From assembly GCA_963558965.1 (NCBI GenBank), contig CAUWIT010000023.1, positions 1-18,407 of the forward strand: 18,407 nt of DNA, read 5' to 3'. Positions 1 through 6,763 of this stretch are shown here, in pieces. The DNA comes from Gallibacter sp963558965 (GTDB lineage: Bacteria; Bacillota; Clostridia; Peptostreptococcales; Anaerovoracaceae). Position 1 is the stretch's first letter; every line of letters begins with the position of its first letter. The translations under genes were made by a program, and so were the position numbers. A model generated the notes under the pieces. The model was not told where the DNA came from. It ran no database searches and worked only from the letters and a program-made list of their open reading frames with translations.

Positions 1-34
1 GCCAAGAAAGCCCGTAAAATAGGCATTTCTTGGC
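1..34 (-). terminator. Terminator hairpin after guaA
   Basis: A near-perfect inverted repeat: GCCAAGAAA+GCC on one side pairs with GGC+TTTCTTGGC on the other, giving a 12-bp stem with one bulged base and a 9-nt loop. It starts ten bases past the guaA stop codon. The window ends exactly at the base of the stem, so the expected U-tract on the minus strand lies outside and cannot be seen. Confidence 0.7.
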
Positions 35-43
35 TCTAATATA

Positions 44-1585
44 TTATTCAAACTCAATTGTTCCAGGTGGCTTACCTGTGCAATCATACAGTACTCTGTT
101 TACATGTTCTACTTCATTTACAATACGAGTAGTTGTCTTTTCAAGTACATCCCATGGAAGTTTAGCAGCCTCTGCTGTCATAAAGTCAGAAGTCAATACA
201 GCTCTCAAAGCGATAGCATAGTCGTAAGTTCTAAAATCACCCATTACGCCTACAGAACGCATATTAGTTAAAGCTGCAAAGTACTGACCAATATCTCTTG
301 AGATACCAGCCTTTTCAACTTCTTCTCTATAAATAGCATCAGCTTCCTGAACAATTTTAACTTTTTCAGGAGTAACTTCGCCGATAATACGAACAGCTAG
401 ACCAGGACCTGGGAATGGCTGTCTGTATACTAGGTATTCTGGGATACCTAATTCTAGACCAGATTTTCTAACCTCGTCTTTAAATAGGTCACGAAGTGGT
501 TCGATGATTTCCTTGAAATCAACGTGATCAGGTAGTCCTCCTACATTGTGATGACTCTTAATAGTTGCACTGTTTCCAAGACCACTTTCTACGATATCTG
601 GATAGATAGTACCCTGTACTAAGAAATCAACTGCACCGATTTTTTTAGCTTCCTCTTCAAATACTCTGATGAAAAGTTCGCCTATGATTTTTCTCTTCTT
701 TTCTGGATCGTCAACGCCAGCTAAAGCATCGTAAAATCTATCCTGTGCATTTACTCTGATAAAGTTTAGGTCGTAGTTACCCTCTGGACCAAATACTGCT
801 TCTACCTGGTCGCCTTCATCTTTTCTTAGTAGGCCGTGGTCTACAAATACGCAAGTAAGCTGTTTGCCTACTGCTTTACTCATCATTACTGCTGCAACTG
901 ATGAGTCTACTCCACCTGATAAGGCACATAGCACTCTACCATTACCTACTTTATCTCTAATTTTTGCTATTGATTCTTCTACAAATGAGTCCATTTTCCA
1001 GTCGCCTGAACATCCGCAAGCATCTTTTACAAATGCTTCAATTATTTCTGTACCCTGTACAGAGTGCATTACTTCTGGATGGAACTGAACTGCATAAAAT
1101 CCTTTTTCTGGACATTCCATTGCTGCTACTGGGCAAACTGGAGTATGTGCAGTTACTTTAAATCCTGCTGGTGCTTCTGAGATGTAGTCAGTATGGCTCA
1201 TCCATAGGATTGTTTCTTTTGAAACTTTTTTGAATAGTGTTGCATCCTGATCTACTTCTACTGTTGTTTTTCCGTATTCGCTTACTGGTGCTGTTTCTAC
1301 TTTGCCGCCTAGTGCGTGTGCCATTAGCTGTGCTCCGTAGCAAATACCTAAAATAGGAATACCTAATTCAAATAATTCCTTGTTGTATTCAAGGGCGCTT
1401 TCGCCGTAAACGCTGTTAGGACCGCCAGTGAAGATAATTCCCTTTGGTGCCATTTCCTTGATTTTTTCAATGCTATATGTATGTGGCTGGATTTCGGCAA
1501 ATACGTTTAGCTCACGAACTCTACGTGCGATAAGCTGGTTGTACTGGCCACCGAAGTCCATTACCAATATTTTTTCATGTTTCAT
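44..1585 (-). CDS. guaA: GMP synthase (glutamine-hydrolysing)
   Basis: Converts XMP to GMP using ATP and ammonia released from glutamine; the last step of de novo GMP synthesis in the cytoplasm. The 513-aa length is normal. The N-terminal class I glutamine amidotransferase domain (about 1-190) has the nucleophile Cys82 in LGICYG and the His169/Glu171 pair in QFHPE. The ATP pyrophosphatase domain follows with its P-loop SGGVDSS at 223-229. The C-terminal dimerisation domain contains RQPFPGPGLA and ends in the typical KPPGTIEFE. The ATG start is preceded by AAGAGGAAACATAA, a good ribosome site. It lies 12 nt downstream of guaB, so the two genes are almost certainly cotranscribed and supply consecutive steps. 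No frameshift or missing active-site residue is seen. Confidence 0.98.
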   Translation of the reverse strand: MKHEKILVMDFGGQYNQLIARRVRELNVFAEIQPHTYSIEKIKEMAPKGIIFTGGPNSVYGESALEYNKELFELGIPILGICYGAQLMAHALGGKVETAPVSEYGKTTVEVDQDATLFKKVSKETILWMSHTDYISEAPAGFKVTAHTPVCPVAAMECPEKGFYAVQFHPEVMHSVQGTEIIEAFVKDACGCSGDWKMDSFVEESIAKIRDKVGNGRVLCALSGGVDSSVAAVMMSKAVGKQLTCVFVDHGLLRKDEGDQVEAVFGPEGNYDLNFIRVNAQDRFYDALAGVDDPEKKRKIIGELFIRVFEEEAKKIGAVDFLVQGTIYPDIVESGLGNSATIKSHHNVGGLPDHVDFKEIIEPLRDLFKDEVRKSGLELGIPEYLVYRQPFPGPGLAVRIIGEVTPEKVKIVQEADAIYREEVEKAGISRDIGQYFAALTNMRSVGVMGDFRTYDYAIALRAVLTSDFMTAEAAKLPWDVLEKTTTRIVNEVEHVNRVLYDCTGKPPGTIEFE

Positions 1586-1597
1586 TTATGTTTCCTC

Positions 1598-3106
1598 TTA
1601 TCTATTTGAAGTTCCTGAAGTATCTTTTGCAATTACGTCATGTGCTCCGCCTTCTACGATTGAAGTTGCTGATACCAATGTCATCTTTGCATTTTTCTGT
1701 AGTTCTGGTATTGTTAGTAGTCCGCAGTTACACATTGTTGATTTAACTTTTTGTAGTGATTGTCTTACGTTATCGCTTAGCTTACCTGCATATGGTACGT
1801 ATGAATCTACGCCTTCTTCGAAGCTTAGCTTTTTGTCTCCGCCCATATCGTAACGCTGCCAGTTTCTAGCTCTTGCTGAACCTTCGCCCCAGTATTCTTT
1901 TACGTAGCTTCCGTTTAAGTTGATTTTCTGTCCTGGAGCTTCGTCAAATCTTGCAAAGTATCTACCTAGCATGATGAAGTCTGCACCCATTGCTAGTGCA
2001 AGTGTCATATGGTAGTCGTATACGATACCACCGTCAGAACAGATAGGAATGTATATACCTGTTTCTTCGTAGTATTCGTCTCTAGCTTTTGCTACTTCCT
2101 GTACTGCTGAAGCCTGTCCTCTACCGATACCTTTTTGTTCTCTTGTGATACAAATTGAACCACCGCCGATACCGATTTTAATAAAGTCTGCGCCTGCTTC
2201 TGCTAGGTATCTAAATCCGTCTCCGTCTACTACGTTTCCTGCACCGATTTTTACTGTGTCGCCGTATTTTTCTCTAACGAATTTTAGAGTGTCTGACTGC
2301 CATTCTGAATATCCTTCTGATGAGTCGATACATAGTATATCTGCGCCTGCTTCAACTAGTGCTGGGATTCTTTCTTCGAAGTCTCTTGTGTTTACGCCTG
2401 CACCTACAATATATCTCTTATGTTCGTCTAGTAATTCGTTTGGATTTGCTTTGTGGCTATCGTAGTCTTTTCTAAATACGAAGTGAGTTAATCTCTGGTT
2501 TTCATCGATTACAGGTAGTGAGTTTAGCTTGTTATCCCATAGGATATCATTTGCTTCACTTAGTGTTGCCCCTGCTTTTGCATAGATTAGTTTATCAAAT
2601 GGTGTCATGAATTCTGAAATTTTTGTTTCAGGATCCATACGGCTTACTCTGTAGTCTCTTGATGTTACAAGACCTACTAGTTTGCCTTCTGCTGTTCCGT
2701 CTTCTGTTACAGCTGTAGTACTATGACCTGTTCTTTCTTTTAGTTCTAGCAATTCTCTCAATGTCTGATCAGGTTTGATATTTGCGTCTGAAGTTACAAA
2801 GCCTGCTTTTGTAGCCTTTGCTCTTTTTACCATTTCTGCCTGGCTTTCGATTGTCTGAGAGCCGTAAATAAATGATACGCCACCTTCTTTAGCTAGAGCT
2901 ACTGCCATTTTATCATCTGAAACAGCCTGCATTACTGCTGATACCAATGGGATATTCATTGATAATGCTGGTTCTTCACCTTTTTTAAATTTAGTTAATG
3001 GTGTTTTTAATGATACGTTTTCAACTCTGCACTCTTTTGATGAGTATCCTGGAACTAGTAGGTACTCATTAAAAGTTCTTGAAGGTTCGTTATAATACTG
3101 TGCCAT
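1598..3106 (-). CDS. guaB: IMP dehydrogenase, Tritrichomonas-like type
   Basis: Oxidises IMP to XMP with NAD+, the committed step to guanine nucleotides. The 502-aa protein has a TIM-barrel catalytic domain interrupted by a CBS pair (about 95-215). The catalytic loop GGGSICITREQ places the nucleophile at Cys319. The IMP-binding Asp358 is in CSDGG, and the mobile-flap Arg418-Tyr419 is in NWQRYD. These numbers coincide with those I remember for the enzyme of the protozoan Tritrichomonas foetus, as do Lys310, Arg322 and Glu431. The start MAQYYNEP and stretches such as YDYHMTLALAMGADF also match that protein. The form is thus unlike the usual B. subtilis GuaB (about 488 aa). The ATG has a strong site, AAAGGAGGACAC. 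It is first in the guaB-guaA operon, and I see no purine riboswitch in its short leader. Confidence 0.97.
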   Translation of the reverse strand: MAQYYNEPSRTFNEYLLVPGYSSKECRVENVSLKTPLTKFKKGEEPALSMNIPLVSAVMQAVSDDKMAVALAKEGGVSFIYGSQTIESQAEMVKRAKATKAGFVTSDANIKPDQTLRELLELKERTGHSTTAVTEDGTAEGKLVGLVTSRDYRVSRMDPETKISEFMTPFDKLIYAKAGATLSEANDILWDNKLNSLPVIDENQRLTHFVFRKDYDSHKANPNELLDEHKRYIVGAGVNTRDFEERIPALVEAGADILCIDSSEGYSEWQSDTLKFVREKYGDTVKIGAGNVVDGDGFRYLAEAGADFIKIGIGGGSICITREQKGIGRGQASAVQEVAKARDEYYEETGIYIPICSDGGIVYDYHMTLALAMGADFIMLGRYFARFDEAPGQKINLNGSYVKEYWGEGSARARNWQRYDMGGDKKLSFEEGVDSYVPYAGKLSDNVRQSLQKVKSTMCNCGLLTIPELQKNAKMTLVSATSIVEGGAHDVIAKDTSGTSNR

Positions 3107-3174
3107 GTGTCCTCCTTTTTTTCTCTATACAATAACAAATTCTATCTAATTTTTTCTTCTGCTTTTAATAATTT

Positions 3175-3203
3175 ATTCTATATTAAATTGCGCTATTTTT
3201 CAA
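3175..3203 (-). promoter_or_regulatory. Promoter of guaB-guaA
   Basis: On the minus strand, TTGAAA (3198-3203) and TAGAAT (3175-3180) are separated by exactly 17 bp in a very AT-rich stretch. This predicts a leader of roughly 65 nt before the guaB ATG. It lies downstream of the terminator at 3247-3289, so guaBA should be transcribed independently of the preceding gene run. A second TAGAAT occurs nearer the gene but has a poor -35. Confidence 0.6.
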
Positions 3204-3246
3204 CACACTTAGCCTATTATTTTTAATTTTTTCAAATATTTTAAAA

Positions 3247-3289
3247 AAGGCTTGTGACACCACTAATCTAGCTGATGTCACACAGCCTT
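3247..3289 (-). terminator. Strong, probably bidirectional terminator
   Basis: AAGGCT+TGTGACA pairs with TGTCACA+AGCCTT, a 13-bp stem with one bulged C and a 16-nt loop. On the minus strand the stem runs into six T residues, as expected for an intrinsic terminator. The plus strand also has a run of seven T after the stem. It begins six bases past the stop of the 42-aa peptide gene, marking the end of the long minus-strand run and insulating guaBA. Confidence 0.85.
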
Positions 3290-3295
3290 GTTTTT

Positions 3296-3424
3296 TTATC
3301 TAGGATCTAATCTGTTAAAATCATTTCCGCTGTCTTTATTTTTTTTCTTGTTCCAAAAGTACCAAATTAGAGTACCTACGCCTACTGCTATTAAAATTAC
3401 GCTTCCTACTTTATATACGCTCAC
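3296..3424 (-). CDS. 42-aa single-helix membrane peptide
   Basis: I do not recognise this protein. The frame begins with GTG, preceded by AGAGGTGAAAACC, a clear ribosome site, and encodes 42 residues. It starts MSVYKVGS, continues with one hydrophobic helix (about residues 7-24, rich in Val, Ile, Leu and Gly, ending in WYFW), then a basic NKKKNK stretch and a short hydrophilic tail ending RLDPR. The positive residues after the helix predict the C-terminus inside the cell. Its stop is followed at once by a strong terminator, and the gene lies 64 nt downstream of the prepilin peptidase gene, so it looks like the last gene of that transcript. No catalytic motif is present. The good ribosome site, the membrane-like composition and the terminator position argue that it is real. 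Confidence 0.65.
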   Translation of the reverse strand: MSVYKVGSVILIAVGVGTLIWYFWNKKKNKDSGNDFNRLDPR

Positions 3425-3488
3425 GGTTTTCACCTCTTTTCTACATTTTTTCAATTTTACCCAAAATCTACGTTGTTATCTACTATGC

Positions 3489-3938
3489 CTAAACAAAGAT
3501 TTCTGTTGCCCATGTGAAGATAATACCCACTACTAAAAATGGTCCAAGGGCAAATCTATCTTTTAAGTTTTTCTTTTTACTTGTCAATAATATAATACCA
3601 TAAATGCCGGATAAAATGATACCATAAATAGCTCCGTATAAGACTATTTTTAATCCGTAGTACATACCAGTCGCCATTAGCAGTTTTATATCTCCGCCCC
3701 CAAAGGCGTCTTTGATTATCAAGTTTACCAATGTCATAAATGTTGCTACAACAAGCATGCCAAAAATCCTATCTGGCCACGCCACTGTGTCTAAAACAAC
3801 CCCTGCTGTCATTCCTATAACGAAAATTGCACCGTTGATCCAGTCGGGTATGATTTTTTCCTTGATATCCACTAGGGCACCTACCGCCATAAGCGCCAGT
3901 ACCAGTACGTCAAATATGGTGTTTACGATTTGCATCAT
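3489..3938 (-). CDS. Short A24-family prepilin peptidase
   Basis: A membrane aspartyl protease predicted to remove leader peptides from type IV pilin-like precursors. The 149-aa protein contains only the A24 catalytic core. The first catalytic Asp is Asp24 in VDIKEKIIPD; the second is Asp83 in the signature FGGGDIKLL. RFALGPFLVVG near the C-terminus matches the usual FGPFL segment. About five or six hydrophobic helices fill the rest. The N-terminal cysteine-rich methyltransferase domain of PilD/ComC enzymes is absent, as in TadV/CpaA-type peptidases. The ATG follows the decarboxylase stop codon with no gap (TAA-ATG-ATG) and has only a weak ribosome site, so it may depend on translational coupling; the second ATG is equally possible. 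No pilin or secretion ATPase gene is nearby, so its substrate is unknown. Confidence 0.88.
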   Translation of the reverse strand: MMQIVNTIFDVLVLALMAVGALVDIKEKIIPDWINGAIFVIGMTAGVVLDTVAWPDRIFGMLVVATFMTLVNLIIKDAFGGGDIKLLMATGMYYGLKIVLYGAIYGIILSGIYGIILLTSKKKNLKDRFALGPFLVVGIIFTWATEIFV

Positions 3939-5384
3939 TTACTTGTACACATGTATTTGGCCGCTGTCTGATACCCCATATATCAGTTTGTGTTCATTTC
4001 TAAGTCTGATGATTTCATCTATAATTTCGCTTGTTAGCTCTTCGCCGGGACACGCAAATGGTATGCCGGGTGGGTATGGCGTAATGTTAGTTGCGCACAC
4101 TCTGCCCTTTGCATTTTCAAGGGCCACCGCCTCTTTTGCTTCCCCGTGGTGTTTTACCTTGCCAGGTTTAGGAATGACAAATCGGCTATTCTCGGCTTTA
4201 CATCGCTTATTTGCAATTAGCTTTTCCTTGGCATCTATGGTACTACCAGCTTCTTTTACTGACTCGATGCACTGCACGATGCTGTCGTAAAGTTTTTGAT
4301 AATCAAATCTGACATTTCCAATACCTGTCATGGCCATAACAATATTGCCTGTAACAAGCTCAACTAAGACTTTTTTCTTGTAAAGGTACTGCTCAAATGA
4401 GTACCCGTCAATCCCATAAGCTTCAAGGGACATATTTAACTTGGTTTTATCAAGGCCTGGACAATCTACCAAAACAAAGCCTTCGATAGTTTTCGCCTCC
4501 TCGTAAAACCAGTCGATATCATTTTTCCATTTTCTAAACTGCTCTTCGCCGTGTCTTTTGATGATTTCAGCGTTTATAGCAAGTGAGGCCATCAGTAAAT
4601 AAGACGGGCTTGTAGTCTGCACCAGCTGTATTTTTTCAAACAAATCCACAAGGTCGACTCTATCTGTCATAACATTTAGTACTGCGCTTTGTGTGAAACT
4701 AGCAAGTGTTTTATGGATGCTGTTTATAACTATATCAGCTCCGCAATCTTCCGCTGCCATTGGCATCCCTTCGCCGAAGCCGAATTTATGGAAAAATTTT
4801 AAATGAGCCCCATGTGCCTGATCAACGATCAATATTTTTTTATGCTTATGGACTACCCTAGCAATTTCCTTAATATCACTGCATATGCCGTAGTAGTTTG
4901 GACTTGGCAAAATCACCGCCTCGATATCTTTATCTGACGCCAATGCTTTTTCCACATCAGCCGGATCTATGCCTCCAATAATCCCTACATTTTCAACGGT
5001 TTTAGGCTGCAAGTACACCGGTTTTATACGCCCCAATTTCAAAGCGTTGTAAACGGATTTGTGGCAACCTCTTGACATCAAAAGTTTTTTCCCTGATTTT
5101 ACAGATGACATAACTGCTGCCAAAATACCACCAGTTGTGCCATTTACCAACAGGAATGACTCTTTTGCGCCATACAGTTTTGCATAAAGCTCTTGTGCTT
5201 CTTTTATTATACCTTCTGGATGATACAAATTATCTGCACCGATAATCTCAGTTATATCGCATTCCATCATTCTTTCCAAAAAGTCATCATATCCATACAT
5301 CCTGTATATAGCTGAGCCTTTGTGACCTGGCATATGAAATGATACCCTGTTTTTATTTGCATGATTTACTAAATACTCTCTCAT
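3939..5384 (-). CDS. Orn/Lys/Arg decarboxylase family PLP enzyme
   Basis: A fold-type I pyridoxal-phosphate decarboxylase of the compact (about 480-aa) SpeA/YaaO class, which makes a polyamine or diamine from arginine, lysine or ornithine. Numbered from ATG 5384 (481 aa): FHMPGHKG at 17-24; VNGTTGG at about 80-86; DQAHGAH from Asp188 with His191; and the cofactor lysine Lys225 in NSIHKTLASFTQ. The C-terminal domain has YPPGIPFACPGE. The open frame reaches a GTG at 5411, but that codon has no ribosome site and sits one base from a GC-rich hairpin. The ATG at 5384 is preceded by AAGGGATGAG and fits the family N-terminus, so I prefer it. Substrate choice cannot be read from sequence alone. The next gene starts directly at its stop codon. 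Confidence 0.93.
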   Translation of the reverse strand: MREYLVNHANKNRVSFHMPGHKGSAIYRMYGYDDFLERMMECDITEIIGADNLYHPEGIIKEAQELYAKLYGAKESFLLVNGTTGGILAAVMSSVKSGKKLLMSRGCHKSVYNALKLGRIKPVYLQPKTVENVGIIGGIDPADVEKALASDKDIEAVILPSPNYYGICSDIKEIARVVHKHKKILIVDQAHGAHLKFFHKFGFGEGMPMAAEDCGADIVINSIHKTLASFTQSAVLNVMTDRVDLVDLFEKIQLVQTTSPSYLLMASLAINAEIIKRHGEEQFRKWKNDIDWFYEEAKTIEGFVLVDCPGLDKTKLNMSLEAYGIDGYSFEQYLYKKKVLVELVTGNIVMAMTGIGNVRFDYQKLYDSIVQCIESVKEAGSTIDAKEKLIANKRCKAENSRFVIPKPGKVKHHGEAKEAVALENAKGRVCATNITPYPPGIPFACPGEELTSEIIDEIIRLRNEHKLIYGVSDSGQIHVYK

Positions 5385-5412
5385 CTCATCCCTTGCTTTT
5401 GTATATAACACA

Positions 5413-5434
5413 GGCGGGAATAATCCATCCCGCC
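5413..5434 (-). other. GC-rich hairpin between serS and decarboxylase gene
   Basis: GGCGGGA and TCCCGCC form a perfect 7-bp stem with an 8-nt loop. No U-tract follows on the minus strand, so it is not a standard intrinsic terminator. It could attenuate, stabilise a 3' end or mark an RNA processing site. Its position hides the GTG at 5411 and supports the later decarboxylase start. Confidence 0.55.
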
Positions 5435-5456
5435 ATAAGTTTCTAATTATTTTAAA

Positions 5457-6731
5457 TTATTTTGTGATTACATCGCAACCCATAAATGGTCTTAGTACTT
5501 CTGGCACTTTAACAGAACCGTCAGCCTGCTGATAGTTTTCTAGGATTGCTGCAACTGTTCTACCAACTGCAAGACCTGAACCGTTTAGTGTATGTACGAA
5601 TTCTGGTTTGCCTTTACCATCTTGTCTAAATCTGATGTTTGCTCTTCTTGCCTGGTAGTCTTCAAAGTTTGAACATGATGAAATTTCAACATATCTACCG
5701 TAACTTGGCATCCAAACTTCGATATCGTATGTTTTAGCTGATGAAAATCCTAAGTCACCAGTACTTAAAACTACTACTCTGTAAGGGATTTCTAGTTTCT
5801 GTAGTACTGTTTCTGCTGCATTTACCAATGTTTCTAGTTCATCGTATGATGTTTCCGGTTTAACGAATTTAACTAGTTCTACTTTGTTAAACTGGTGCTG
5901 TCTAATAAGACCTCTTGTGTCTCTACCAGCTGAACCAGCTTCTTTTCTCCAACATGGTGTATGAGCTGTGTAGTAAATTGGAAGTTCAGCTTCGTCGATG
6001 ATTTCATTGCTTCTTAGGTTTGTTACTGGTACTTCTGCTGTTGGAATCATAAAGAAATCTTTTGCAGGTACGTGGAACATATCGTCTTCAAATTTAGGTA
6101 ACTGACCTGTTCCTGTCATAGCATCTCTATTTACCATGTATGGTGGTAGGATTTCTGTAAATCCATGTTCTTCAGTATGTAGGTTAAGCATAAAGTTTGC
6201 TACTGCTCTTTCTAGTCTTGCACCCTTGCCTTTGTATACTGTAAATCTTGTTCCAGCGATTTTTGAAGCTCTTTCAAAATCTAGGATGTCTAGGTCTGTT
6301 CCAATATCCCAGTGTGCTTTGAAGTCGAAATCAAACTGAGTTGGTTCTCCAACTTTTCTTACCTCTACGTTGTCGCTGTCGTCTTTACCTGTTGGTACAC
6401 TTTCGTTTGGTGTATTAGGTACATTTAGCAATGCTTCTCTTAAATCTGCTTCTACTTCTGAAACCTGTGCGTCTAAAACTTTGATTTCATCAGATAGCTT
6501 TTTAAGTTCAGCCATTAGTTCTGTTGTATCTTTACCTTCTTTTTTCATTTTAGGGATTTCTTTTGATGCTGTTGACTGCTGGTTTTTCATCTGTTCAACA
6601 ACGCCTAAAAGTTCTCTTCTTTTTTTGTCTAATTCAGGGATTCTATCAATACCATAATCTCCCTGAAGTCTTCTTTCTACTGCTGCTTTTACACCATCAA
6701 AATCTTCTCTTATTCTTTTAATATCTAGCAT
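5457..6731 (-). CDS. serS: Seryl-tRNA synthetase
   Basis: Charges tRNA-Ser (and tRNA-Sec where present) with serine in the cytoplasm. The 424-aa length is standard for the bacterial enzyme. An N-terminal antiparallel coiled coil (about 27-105) is the tRNA-binding arm. The class II catalytic core has the TAE serine-recognition motif at 231-233, motif 2 between CWRKEAGSAG and FNKVEL (260-286), EISSCSNFEDYQARR at 349-363, and motif 3 LAVGRTVAAILENY with Arg391. The ATG is preceded by AAGGAGAGCGCAATAAA. Only 32 nt separate it from the upstream glutamine synthetase gene, which leaves no room for the T-box leader often found before serS in Bacillota. It therefore appears to be read from the upstream transcript. 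Confidence 0.98.
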   Translation of the reverse strand: MLDIKRIREDFDGVKAAVERRLQGDYGIDRIPELDKKRRELLGVVEQMKNQQSTASKEIPKMKKEGKDTTELMAELKKLSDEIKVLDAQVSEVEADLREALLNVPNTPNESVPTGKDDSDNVEVRKVGEPTQFDFDFKAHWDIGTDLDILDFERASKIAGTRFTVYKGKGARLERAVANFMLNLHTEEHGFTEILPPYMVNRDAMTGTGQLPKFEDDMFHVPAKDFFMIPTAEVPVTNLRSNEIIDEAELPIYYTAHTPCWRKEAGSAGRDTRGLIRQHQFNKVELVKFVKPETSYDELETLVNAAETVLQKLEIPYRVVVLSTGDLGFSSAKTYDIEVWMPSYGRYVEISSCSNFEDYQARRANIRFRQDGKGKPEFVHTLNGSGLAVGRTVAAILENYQQADGSVKVPEVLRPFMGCDVITK

Positions 6732-6763
6732 TTTATTGCGCTCTCCTTTTTATATATTAATAT

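Noticed and set aside
1428..1853. A 141-codon plus-strand frame across the guaA-guaB junction
   Set aside because: Lies opposite two certain enzymes, with no ribosome site and no recognisable protein features.
3107..3246. Purine riboswitch before guaB
   Set aside because: No three-way junction with the conserved purine-aptamer loops could be found in the short AT-rich leader.
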